In this document: positions 51,745 to 59,287 of the stretch, one piece after another | Layout of the letters: each line of letters begins with the position of its first letter | Position numbering within the stretch: position 1 is the first letter of the stretch | Assembly: GCF_003234265.2 (NCBI RefSeq) | Contig: NZ_CP126256.1 | Location: 2,418,001 to 2,482,000 of the forward strand | Direction: 5' to 3' | DNA length: 64,000 nt | From: Curtobacterium sp. MCSS17_015 | GTDB taxonomy: Bacteria; Actinomycetota; Actinomycetes; Actinomycetales; Microbacteriaceae | The notes under the pieces: model-generated | Databases searched by the model: none | The model's input: the letters and a program-made list of their open reading frames with translations, nothing else | Told to the model about the DNA's origin: nothing | Made by a program: the position numbers and the translations under genes

Positions 51745-53136
51745 ATGGACGCGAGCGAGCGGTGGCGGATCCTTCGACTGCACGTCGACGACGCCATCCC
51801 GCTCGCCGCCCTCGCCCGCAGTACGGGTATCACTGAACGCACCCTGCAACGCTGGCTCGCCCGCTACCGGACCGGCGGGTACGCCGCCCTGGCTGACGGC
51901 ACCCGGACCGATCACGGCGTCCGACGGACGACACCGGAGCTCGTCCGCCTGGTCGAAGGGCTTGCACTCACCAGGCCACGACCGTCGATCGCCACTATTC
52001 ACCGTCAGGTCAGCGTCCACTGCGCTGAACGGGGACTGCCGGCGCCGTCGTACTCCATCGTGCGGTCGATCGTGAGCGCGCTCGACCCCGGGATGGTGAC
52101 GCTCGCGCTCGAGGGGCCAGCGTCGTACCGGGACAAGCACGAGCTGCTGCTCCGACGTCGCGCCGACCGCCCTAACGCGATCTGGCAGGCGGACCACACG
52201 ATGCTCGACCTGCTCATAGTCGGCCCAGACGGCAAGCCTGCACGGCCATGGTTGACGGTGGTCCTCGACGATTACTCCCGGGCGGTGTGCGGGTACATGG
52301 TGTTCCTCGGCGCCCCGTCAGCGGCAAACACTGCGCTCGCGCTGCGGCAAGCGATCTGGCACAAGCCTGAGCCGGACTGGCCTGTCTGCGGGATCCCGGA
52401 CGTGCTCTACACGGACCACGGCTCCGACTTCACCAGCCACCGCCTCGGCAACACCGCCGCCGTGCTGCACCTCCGGATCATCCACTCCCAGGTCGCCCGC
52501 CCACAGGGACGAGGGAAGATCGAGCGGTTCTTCGGCACGATCAACACCGAGCTGCTTCCAACGCTCCCCGGCCACCTCACACCCGGAACCGCAGCACCGG
52601 CACCTAGCCTCGATCTCGCCGGCATCGACAGCGCCATCAACAACTTCATCCGCCACTACAACGCTCGAACCCACCGCGAGCTCCGGACGACTCCACTGCA
52701 AGCGTGGATCGCAGACGGATGGCTGCCACGACTCCCTGATTCCCTCGAACAGCTCGACGGATTCCTGCTCACCGTCCCAGCCACGCGGGTCGTGCAGCGC
52801 GACGGCATCCACTTCGAGGGCCTCCGCTACACCGCGGCCACCCTCGCGCCGTTCGTCGGCAGCACCGTCAGCGTCCGGTACGACCCCCGCGATGTCACTG
52901 AGATCCGCGTCTTCCACCGCGATGCGTTCCTCTGCACAGCCATCAGCACCGAGCACCAGACCGAAACCATCAGCCTCAAGCAGATCCAAGCCGCCCGAAT
53001 CGCACAACGCAGAGCCCTGCGCGGGCAGATCCGCGAACGCATCGCGATCGCCAGCCCCACACCCGACGACACCACCCCACCAGCCGCCGAGACGGATCAG
53101 CCGCGACTGAAGACCTACGAGGAGGACCGGTCATGA
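51745..53136 (+). CDS. tniA: DD35E transposase (Tn552/TniA type)
   Basis: This 463-aa transposase has an N-terminal HTH (AALARSTGITERTLQRWLARYRTGG) and an integrase core with Asp150 (WQADHTMLD), Asp224 (YTDHGSDF) and Glu260 (GRGKIERFFGT), spaced as DD35E. A C-terminal Mu-type beta domain follows (RDGIHFEGLRYTAATL). Length is close to Tn552 p480. It overlaps the ATPase gene by 4 nt. All catalytic residues are present, so it is probably functional. The start codon call (ATG 51745) leaves the HTH complete. Confidence 0.92.
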   Translation: MDASERWRILRLHVDDAIPLAALARSTGITERTLQRWLARYRTGGYAALADGTRTDHGVRRTTPELVRLVEGLALTRPRPSIATIHRQVSVHCAERGLPAPSYSIVRSIVSALDPGMVTLALEGPASYRDKHELLLRRRADRPNAIWQADHTMLDLLIVGPDGKPARPWLTVVLDDYSRAVCGYMVFLGAPSAANTALALRQAIWHKPEPDWPVCGIPDVLYTDHGSDFTSHRLGNTAAVLHLRIIHSQVARPQGRGKIERFFGTINTELLPTLPGHLTPGTAAPAPSLDLAGIDSAINNFIRHYNARTHRELRTTPLQAWIADGWLPRLPDSLEQLDGFLLTVPATRVVQRDGIHFEGLRYTAATLAPFVGSTVSVRYDPRDVTEIRVFHRDAFLCTAISTEHQTETISLKQIQAARIAQRRALRGQIRERIAIASPTPDDTTPPAAETDQPRLKTYEEDRS

Positions 53137-53945
53137 CGAGCCAGTTCATCATCACGAGGGAACACCGCCGGTTCGCGGAGTTCGCTGACGCCGTCCGGAA
53201 GCAGAACACCATCGGCGTCTGTTTCGGCCCTGCCGGCGTCGGCAAGACCCTCTCAGCCCGCCGCTACGCGCACTGGGACAGCATCGGCCCGTTCATCGCC
53301 AGATGGGCGGCACGCAGTGAAGACGACACCAAGATCTACGCCGCCGCCCACCGCGCCCGGACTGTCTTCTACACGCCCGAAGTCTCCGCCACAATGCGGG
53401 CCCTGCAGGACGACCTCCGGCACGACATGCTCCGCACCGAACGCTGCATCGAGGAACACCTCCTCCTCCACGGCCGCCACTTCGATCACGCACACGGCCC
53501 CAACCCGTCCCTGCTCGAGCTGATCATCATCGACGAGTCCGAACGCCTCACCGGGAACGCCATCGAGTGGCTCCGCGACCAGTACGACCGAACCGGCGTC
53601 GCGATGATCCTCATCGGCATGCCCGGCATCGAGAAGCAGTTCACCCACTACCCCCAGCTCTACAGCCGACTCGGGTTCGCCCACCAGTACCGTCCGCTCG
53701 GCCACGACGAGCTGCTGTTCGTCCTCGAACGCCAATGGCGGAAGCTCGGCAAGACGCTCGACCCCGACGACTTCACCGACGCGCAAGCCATCGCCGCCGT
53801 CGAGCGCATCACCCGCGGCAACTTCCGGCTCCTCGAACGCCTGCTCCCACAGATCCAACGCGTCCTGAAGATCAACGAGCTCGACGTCATCACCAACGAC
53901 GTCGTCGAAGCCGCCCGCAGCACCCTCGTCATCGGCACCACCTGA
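53133..53945 (+). CDS. tniB: AAA+ transposition ATPase (Tn552/TniB type)
   Basis: This 270-aa protein has Walker A GPAGVGKT (32-39) and Walker B ELIIIDESERL (129-139). Sensor-like and C-terminal helical regions follow. Length matches Tn552 p271. It acts with the transposase in target choice and strand transfer, as MuB and TniB do. It starts at ATG 53133 in an ATGA overlap and ends 26 bp before the TGTGAG-type right-end repeats begin. No TniQ gene follows. Confidence 0.92.
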   Translation: MTSQFIITREHRRFAEFADAVRKQNTIGVCFGPAGVGKTLSARRYAHWDSIGPFIARWAARSEDDTKIYAAAHRARTVFYTPEVSATMRALQDDLRHDMLRTERCIEEHLLLHGRHFDHAHGPNPSLLELIIIDESERLTGNAIEWLRDQYDRTGVAMILIGMPGIEKQFTHYPQLYSRLGFAHQYRPLGHDELLFVLERQWRKLGKTLDPDDFTDAQAIAAVERITRGNFRLLERLLPQIQRVLKINELDVITNDVVEAARSTLVIGTT

Positions 53946-53970
53946 CCCGACACCGATCGCAGCGAAAACG

Positions 53971-53995
53971 ACGACACAGACCGAGGCTGCTCACA
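53971..53995 (-). repeat. Transposon right terminal inverted repeat
   Basis: Read on the minus strand it starts TGTGAGCAGCCTCGGT and matches L1 at 23 of 25 positions. CGACACA (53972-53978) and CGACACC (53948-53954) are 24 bp apart, mirroring the two TGTGTCG sites of L1. Confidence 0.85.
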
Positions 53996-54002
53996 GAACC
54001 GC
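53996..54002 (+). repeat. Target-site duplication, right
   Basis: GAACCGC immediately after the right transposon end. It is identical to 39248-39254. Confidence 0.85.
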
Positions 54003-54043
54003 CGTTGCAGCACCGCGCCACCCGCAGCCACCGACCGACGGTC

Positions 54044-54511
54044 GTGACGGTGGCGGTCGTCATCTGGTGGGTCGTCGTCGCTCTCCGCCTCGTCCTCAGC
54101 GTCCCCCGCATCGTCGCGGCACTCAGCGCCAGCACCGGCACCGTCGTCGCCGCGTCTGTGGCCCTCGTCCTCGTGCTCGGGTGGTCGGCCCTGCTCGTCC
54201 GGCTCGCGTCACGGATGGCCCGCGGGTCCGGCAACGCGCGACTCTGGCTCGCGGTCGTCGCCGGGCTGACCACGTGCAGCTCCTCCGTCCAGGTCGTCAC
54301 CGGCGCTCCGCTCTGGGCTCTCACCGAACCGGCAGCGCTCGTCGCCGCGACGGTCCTGAGCTACCTCCCTGGTGCCGGCGTGTTCTTCCCGAGGGCCGAG
54401 CACCGCCCGCGTCCTGGCGGAACGAGGACGGTCGGCTGGGACCCGGCGACGGGCGACCGCATCGTCGAGGCCCTGCCCGGGAGGACCGGCGAGGGTGATC
54501 CCTCGCCATGA
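54044..54511 (+). CDS. Small membrane protein downstream of the transposon
   Basis: This 155-aa product has a probable GTG start at 54044; a further GTG lies two codons on. Three or four spans (VVIWWVVVALRLVLSV, VVAASVALVLVLGWSALLV, LWLAVVAGLTTC, AALVAATVLSYLPGAGVFF) precede a short hydrophilic tail. Function unknown. The transposon ends 48 bp before the start, so its original promoter region now lies on the other side of the element near 39250. Confidence 0.65.
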   Translation: MTVAVVIWWVVVALRLVLSVPRIVAALSASTGTVVAASVALVLVLGWSALLVRLASRMARGSGNARLWLAVVAGLTTCSSSVQVVTGAPLWALTEPAALVAATVLSYLPGAGVFFPRAEHRPRPGGTRTVGWDPATGDRIVEALPGRTGEGDPSP

Positions 54512-54593
54512 CGCGACCCGGCCGGTCGACCGTGGCTCTCGATGGTGACACGGCCGCCCCGTCGGTCGGCGCGACGGCGACGGGACCGGGAAC

Positions 54594-55538
54594 TCAACCG
54601 TCCAGCGCGGCGATGACGGTGCGGGTGGCCGCAGCAACGAGCGCGTCGTCCGGCTCGGCGTCAGCGGTGTCGTGGCTGGTCAGGACGACGAGCACGACCG
54701 GGTCCCGCCCGGGCGGCGTGACGATCCCGACGTCGTTCCGGACGCCGTACGACCCCGTGCCGGTCTTGTCCGCGACCGCCCATCCCGCCGGGACCCCCGC
54801 GCGGATCGTCCCGGCACCCGTCGTCGTCCCGAGCATCAGGTCGACGAGCAGCGTACGGTCGTCGGGGTCGAGGGCGCTGCCCAGCAGGACCGTCCGCAGG
54901 TCGGCGGCGAACTGTGCGGGGGTGGTCGTGTCCCGCTCGTCGCCGGGGACGGCCGCGTTCAGGTCGGGTTCGACGCGGTCGACCCGTGTGACGCCGTCCC
55001 CGATGCCGCAGAGCCAGCTCTGCACGGCGGCCGGACCGCCGACCCGGGCCACGAGGAGGTTCGCCGCCGTGTTGTCACTCGACCGCACCATCGCCGTCAG
55101 CAGGTCGCGCACCGTCATGCCGACGCCGACGCGCTGCGAGGTGACCGGGGCGTACGACAGCACGTCGCCCTGACCGATCGGCACGACGGCGTCGAGGTCG
55201 CCGGGTGTGGCGTCGTCGAGCACGGTCGCTGCGATGAACACCTTCGCCGTGGAGGCGAACGCGAACCGCTCCCCGGCCCGGTGCGCGACGCTGGCCCCGC
55301 TGCCGGTGTCGACCGCGACGACGCCGAGTCGGGCGTCGTGCTCGGCCTCGAGCGCTGCGAAGGTCCGCTCGGTGCCGGGGTCCGGCATCGGCTGTCCGGA
55401 GGCCGCGGCGGCCGTCGTGGACGGGCTGGTCGTCACGTCGGTCGTGGGGCCGGTCCGACACCCGGCGAGGCCGAGCGACAGGGCCGCCAGGACGGCGAGC
55501 GCTGCCCCCCGGATGCGCCGGTCCCGCCGGTCGGTCAC
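54594..55538 (-). CDS. Class A beta-lactamase (lipoprotein)
   Basis: This 314-aa protein starts at GTG 55538, overlapping the SDR stop by 4 nt. A signal peptide with lipobox LGLAGC puts the lipidated Cys at 27, followed by a Thr/Ser/Ala linker. All class A motifs are present: FASTAKV (active Ser96, STAK), SSDNTAAN (SDN loop), EPDLNAAV (ExxLN with the general-base Glu) and DKTGTGS (KTG). It should hydrolyse penicillin-type beta-lactams at the cell surface. It is chromosomal, outside the transposon. Confidence 0.92.
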   Translation of the reverse strand: MTDRRDRRIRGAALAVLAALSLGLAGCRTGPTTDVTTSPSTTAAAASGQPMPDPGTERTFAALEAEHDARLGVVAVDTGSGASVAHRAGERFAFASTAKVFIAATVLDDATPGDLDAVVPIGQGDVLSYAPVTSQRVGVGMTVRDLLTAMVRSSDNTAANLLVARVGGPAAVQSWLCGIGDGVTRVDRVEPDLNAAVPGDERDTTTPAQFAADLRTVLLGSALDPDDRTLLVDLMLGTTTGAGTIRAGVPAGWAVADKTGTGSYGVRNDVGIVTPPGRDPVVLVVLTSHDTADAEPDDALVAAATRTVIAALDG

Positions 55539-56332
55539 GGCAGGATGGCGTCGACGTACCCGCCGTCCGCCCGGAGCGCCCCGCCCGTGGTGGCGGACGC
55601 CAGCGGTGACGCGAGGTAGGTCACCATGTGTGCGACCTCCTCCGGTTCGAGCAGGCGCTCGACGAGCGACTGCGGCCGGTGCTCCCGCATGAACGTGCGC
55701 TGCGCCTCGTCCCAGGGCAGGTCGGTGCCGACCATCTCGGCGACGAAGTCCTCGACGCCGGCGGTGTGGGTCGGGCCGGCGATCACGGTGTTGACGGTGA
55801 CGCCCGTGCCCTTGACCGCCTTGGCGAACCCCCGCGTCACGGCCAGGAGCGCCGTCTTCGTCATGCCGTAGTGGATCATCTCGGCCGGGGTGACGACGGC
55901 GGAGTCGCTCGCGATGGACACCACGCGTCCGTACCCGTGCTCCGTCATCGCCGGGAGGTACGAGCGGATCAAGCGGACGGCGGAAAGGACGTTCACCTCG
56001 AAGTAGTGGCGCCACTCGTCGTCGGTGATCTCGAAGGGGTCACGGCTGCCGAAGATCCCGAGGTTGTTGACGAGGACGTCGACGTGCGGGTGCGCATCGA
56101 GCACCGCCGCCGCTCCCTCCGCCGTCGAGAGGTCCGCGGCCACCCCGTCCACCTGCGCACCGGGGACGGCCTCGCGCACGGCGTCGATCGCCCGCTGCAC
56201 GCCGTCGGCACCGCGCCCGTTCACGATCGCCGAGGCCCCCGCCCGCGCCAGGTCCACGGCGATCGCCAGTCCGATGCCCTGCGTCGAGCCCGTGACGAGG
56301 GCGGTCCGGTCGGTCAGGTCGATCTGCGTCAT
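55535..56332 (-). CDS. Short-chain dehydrogenase/reductase
   Basis: This 265-aa classical SDR starts at ATG 56332. Cofactor motif TALVTGSTQGIGLAIA (TGxxxGIG), NNLGIFG, catalytic Ser in VVSIASDS and YGMTK (Tyr-x3-Lys) are intact. The end GGALRADGGYVD is typical. NAD(P)-dependent oxidoreductase of unknown substrate, coupled to the beta-lactamase gene that follows. Confidence 0.92.
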   Translation of the reverse strand: MTQIDLTDRTALVTGSTQGIGLAIAVDLARAGASAIVNGRGADGVQRAIDAVREAVPGAQVDGVAADLSTAEGAAAVLDAHPHVDVLVNNLGIFGSRDPFEITDDEWRHYFEVNVLSAVRLIRSYLPAMTEHGYGRVVSIASDSAVVTPAEMIHYGMTKTALLAVTRGFAKAVKGTGVTVNTVIAGPTHTAGVEDFVAEMVGTDLPWDEAQRTFMREHRPQSLVERLLEPEEVAHMVTYLASPLASATTGGALRADGGYVDAILP

Positions 56333-56379
56333 GGTCGCCACGCTAACGCTCGTCCGTCCGGGGCGTCACGGCTCGTGGG

Positions 56380-57291
56380 TCACCGGACGCCGGTCGCCTC
56401 GAGGTGGACCCGGAGGACGTCGCGCACGGTCGTCCAGGTGTGCGGACCGTAACGGTCGTCGTCGACGTGCCGCAGCTGCGCCTGCCCGCTGAACATGCTC
56501 ACGAAGTACTGCATCCCCTGCCAGGCCGGGAACGTCTCGTCCGGGTCCTTCGACATGCGCCTGCCGACCGCGCTCATCGCCGAGAGGGTCCCGGTCGTGC
56601 CGGCCCACTGCAGCCGGAAGGCCGTCCCGGTCAACTCGCTCATGATGTCCGCGACGTCCCGTGCCGAGATGTGGTCGCCCGCCGTCTCGACGACGCGCGG
56701 AGCATCCTCGTCCAGCGCGGTGAGGGCCACCACCCGGGCGACGTCGTCCTTCGTGGTGAAGTCGAGGACCTGGTCGGCGGAGGACCAGAACAGGACCCGG
56801 CGACGACCGAACAGGATCATCGGCGCCTGGCCGGTGAGCAGGTCCGTGAACATGCCGGTGAGGATCGACGTCGCGCGGACGGGCGCAGCATCGACCTCGG
56901 CGGCGAACTCGCGTCGGAGTTCGAAGTTGCGGTTCGTGCCGGGCGTGATGCGTCGGTAGTCGGCCGAGTAGTCCGACGGGATGAAGCGCGGCACGCCGGC
57001 CGCGACGGTCGCCGCGAGGAGGGCGCGCTGCGCGTCCACGATCACGGGACGGGTCCCGCTGACGGCCGAGACGACGACGTCGACCCCTGTGACGGCCTCG
57101 GTGAGGGCCGCGTGGTCCGTGTACGCCGCGGCGACCACGTCGACGCGCGGGTCGGCGCCGAAGAGGTCGGTGGCGGTCCCGCTCCCGGGACGGGTGAGGG
57201 CCCGGACGCGGACGTCGCGCTCCGCGAGTTCACGGACGATGCGCTGGCCGAGGTCACCGGTGGCGCCGGCGACGAGGACGGTACTGGTCAT
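56380..57291 (-). CDS. NmrA-like NAD(P)-binding protein
   Basis: This 303-aa protein starts at ATG 57291. The Rossmann motif VLVAGATGDLGQRIVREL is at the N-terminus, followed by VDVVVSAVSGTRPV and RFIPSDYSADYRRITPG, where an atypical SDR/isoflavone-reductase-like domain binds substrate. NmrA-type proteins act as redox sensors or reductases. It lies between the SDR and MarR genes; its start is 10 nt from the end of the MarR gene. Confidence 0.88.
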   Translation of the reverse strand: MTSTVLVAGATGDLGQRIVRELAERDVRVRALTRPGSGTATDLFGADPRVDVVAAAYTDHAALTEAVTGVDVVVSAVSGTRPVIVDAQRALLAATVAAGVPRFIPSDYSADYRRITPGTNRNFELRREFAAEVDAAPVRATSILTGMFTDLLTGQAPMILFGRRRVLFWSSADQVLDFTTKDDVARVVALTALDEDAPRVVETAGDHISARDVADIMSELTGTAFRLQWAGTTGTLSAMSAVGRRMSKDPDETFPAWQGMQYFVSMFSGQAQLRHVDDDRYGPHTWTTVRDVLRVHLEATGVR

Positions 57292-57301
57292 GGGAGAGGC
57301 C

Positions 57302-57901
57302 TCACTGTGGGGTGGTCGACGGGGTCGATCGGGATGTGGACGGAGCGCGCCGTCGGGAGCGCTCCGGGACGGCGAGCGGGTGTTCGAACGCCGGGTCGAC
57401 GTCCGCCGCCCCGGCTCTGGCGGCCCCGGCGCCCAGCGCGACGCGCGCGAGGAGCCGACGCATCGACGTCTGCTCGTCCGCGCCGAGGTGTCGCATCAGC
57501 ACACCCTCGGCAGTCCGCAGGGCCAGCCGCGTCCGGGCGAGCAGGGCGTGGCCGGCGTCGGTCGGGTGCACCTGGCGGACGCGGCGGTCCGTCGGGTCCG
57601 CGCGTCGTTCGACGAAGCCGCCGGCCTCGAGTGCGTCGATGACGTAGGTCATCTGGGTCTTGTCGATCCCCAGACGGTTCGCGAGCAGGAGTTGCGAAGA
57701 GGGCTCCTCGGTCGTGGTCGCCACGAGCACCTGGTAGCCGCGGGGTCCGCCGGGCACGTCCGCGACCGCCACGCTGCCGAGGCGGATGTACTCCTGGAGG
57801 ACGAGGGGGACGGCCCAGCCGAACTCGGTCTCGATGCCCTGGGCCTCCCAGTCGATCTCGGGGAGGTCACCCGCTGGATCCGCCGTCAATCGATCGTCCA
57901 C
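57302..57901 (-). CDS. MarR-family regulator
   Basis: This 199-aa protein starts at GTG 57901. The winged HTH spans about 75-125 (SSQLLLANRLGIDKTQMTYVIDALEAGGFVERR, then DPTDRRVRQVHPTDAG). A Ser/Arg/Pro-rich tail of about 35 aa is unusual for the family. It is transcribed before the NmrA and SDR genes and likely regulates them. Two direct AAGATCATCT repeats lie just upstream. Confidence 0.85.
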   Translation of the reverse strand: MDDRLTADPAGDLPEIDWEAQGIETEFGWAVPLVLQEYIRLGSVAVADVPGGPRGYQVLVATTTEEPSSQLLLANRLGIDKTQMTYVIDALEAGGFVERRADPTDRRVRQVHPTDAGHALLARTRLALRTAEGVLMRHLGADEQTSMRRLLARVALGAGAARAGAADVDPAFEHPLAVPERSRRRAPSTSRSTPSTTPQ

Positions 57902-57921
57902 ACGGCGGACCTTACACGGCG

Positions 57922-57947
57922 AAGATCATCTGACGCAAAGATCATCT
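57922..57947. promoter_or_regulatory. Direct AAGATCATCT repeats upstream of marR
   Basis: AAGATCATCT at 57922-57931 and 57938-57947, 16 bp apart, each nearly palindromic (AAGAtcatCTT). This is an AT-rich island in GC-rich DNA and a likely MarR operator. A further near-palindrome, GGGGAGCAGCTGTTCCCC, lies at 57953-57970. Confidence 0.6.
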
Positions 57948-58136
57948 TGAACGGGGAGCAGCTGTTCCCCGAACGGAGAGACGACCACGGACGACCCCGC
58001 GGCGGTCACGCCCTCCGCGCTGCTCTTGCGCTCAGTGGACACGACGACGATCGGGCGGGCCCCTCTGCCGGTCCGGTCGTATCCTCTCCGCACAGCCACG
58101 CAACGGAGCGTGACGGACACCGGAGAGGTTCGGGCC

Positions 58137-58427
58137 ATGACTGCTGTCGACGATGCACGCACCACTGCAGACATCACCCCCGCGATCGAGCGGGACGGCG
58201 GCCAGCTGCCCTGCCCCCGGTGTTCTCGCCCGCTCCGTGTCGCCCGGAACCAGTACTACGGCGTCGGGCTCGCCGTCCACGAGTGGTTGCACGTCTGCCC
58301 CGGGTGCCCGTGGTTCGCCTTCGCTCCGTCCCCCTCGGCAGAGGCGGTCGTCGCCGGCGACCGCCGACTCCCCCGCTGGATGGCACTGCTCCAGCGCCAC
58401 GGTCGGTACCGGCGGGCACCGCGCTGA
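58137..58427 (+). CDS. Zinc-ribbon protein, 96 aa
   Basis: The gene starts at ATG 58137 with GGAGAGG upstream. Two CxxC pairs (LPCPRCSRPL and HVCPGCPWF), about 30 residues apart, form a zinc ribbon. The tail is basic (RWMALLQRHGRYRRAPR). Possibly nucleic-acid binding. Function unknown. It stands alone ahead of the TetR-MMPL pair. Confidence 0.65.
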   Translation: MTAVDDARTTADITPAIERDGGQLPCPRCSRPLRVARNQYYGVGLAVHEWLHVCPGCPWFAFAPSPSAEAVVAGDRRLPRWMALLQRHGRYRRAPR

Positions 58428-58530
58428 GCCGACGACGGAACGGTCGCCGCCCGCCTGGGCGATCCGGGCCTCCCGTCCGCCTCGGATGCGTGGGGTACCG
58501 GGGGACGTTCCTGAGCATCAGCCCGGTGAA

Positions 58531-58554
58531 GATGCACCGAGTGCATCGATGCAC
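58531..58554. promoter_or_regulatory. Overlapping palindromes upstream of tetR
   Basis: GATGCACCGAGTGCATC (58531-58547) and GTGCATCGATGCAC (58541-58554) are overlapping perfect palindromes, 14 bp before the TetR start. The composition fits a TetR operator read by two dimers. Confidence 0.7.
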
Positions 58555-58568
58555 CTAGTGTCGTCGTC

Positions 58569-59204
58569 GTGACCCTCTCGCCCGACCGCCGCGCTGCCCT
58601 CAAGGCGCGGCACCGCGAGGCGATCCTCGGCGCCGCACGAGACCTCATCGAGGACCGCGGGGGCGAGTTCAGCGTCGACGAGCTCGCAGCACGCGCCGAT
58701 GTCGCACGGCGGACCGTCTTCAACCACTTCGCCTCGCTCGACGAGGTGCGTCTCGCCGTGTGCGAAGAGGCACTGTCGGTCATCATCGACCGTTTCCTGG
58801 CCGAGATCGCCAGCACGCCGGTCGGGGACGGTTCGCGGTCGGCGATGTTCGACGAACTCGAGTCCGCCGCCCGTGGCACCGACCTGCCCAGCGCCATCGT
58901 CCGGCTGCACCGGATCCTCGGCGAGCCGGAGGGCGACGACCCGAAGGCGACCGCGCTGACGCAGACGGCGTTCGCGCGGGTCACGGGGCGCCTCCGCAGC
59001 GAGGTCGCCCGCCGCCATCCCGCAGCTGATGCCCTGGACACCGCCCTGCTGGTGGACTCGTTGATGAGCGGCATCGTCGTCATCGCCGACCACTGGCTCA
59101 CCACCACCGGCCCCCGCCTGGACGAACAGGCGCGGGACGACTGGGACGCCCTGCTCGGACGACTCGTGCACAGCGTCCGCAGCGGGTACCTGCCCGAACA
59201 CTGA
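58569..59204 (+). CDS. TetR-family repressor of the MMPL exporter
   Basis: This 211-aa protein starts at GTG 58569. The HTH is FSVDELAARADVARRTVFNHFASLDEV (about 35-60). A ligand domain follows. It is followed by the MMPL gene on the same strand (83 nt gap) and preceded by a double palindrome, so it most likely represses itself and the exporter. Ligand unknown. Confidence 0.88.
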   Translation: MTLSPDRRAALKARHREAILGAARDLIEDRGGEFSVDELAARADVARRTVFNHFASLDEVRLAVCEEALSVIIDRFLAEIASTPVGDGSRSAMFDELESAARGTDLPSAIVRLHRILGEPEGDDPKATALTQTAFARVTGRLRSEVARRHPAADALDTALLVDSLMSGIVVIADHWLTTTGPRLDEQARDDWDALLGRLVHSVRSGYLPEH

Positions 59205-59287
59205 CCACACCACCGACGTCTCCCCCGGGGTCCACCGGCGCACCCCGCTCGACAGCACCACCCACGACGAAAGGAACGGGGCCCAGC

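Larger units (their letters stand above)
39255..53995. mobile_element. Tn552-family transposon with arsenic and copper cargo
   Basis: The 14,741-bp element is bounded by terminal inverted repeats (39255-39279 and 53971-53995; 23 of the first 25 bases identical) beginning TGTGAGCAGC. It is flanked by a perfect 7-bp duplication, GAACCGC. At the right end lie a serine resolvase, a 463-aa DD35E transposase and a 270-aa AAA ATPase, matching the Tn552 set (480-aa transposase, 271-aa ATPase, resolvase; 6-7 bp duplications) and lacking TniQ. Cargo: ars genes, MerR/SulP genes, a LacI domain and copper genes. All modules look intact, so it may be active. A second left-end copy at 47938 shows composite origin. 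Confidence 0.88.

Noticed and set aside
53567..54043. A fusion gene running from the transposon right end into the membrane protein at 54044
   Set aside because: The frame through the ATPase region and inverted repeat is an off-frame shadow of tniB with Arg/Pro-rich composition. Coding character begins near 54044.
54594..55538. Beta-lactamase as transposon cargo, as in classical Tn552
   Set aside because: The right end and target duplication lie at 53971-54002, so the gene is outside the element and is coupled to a chromosomal SDR gene.
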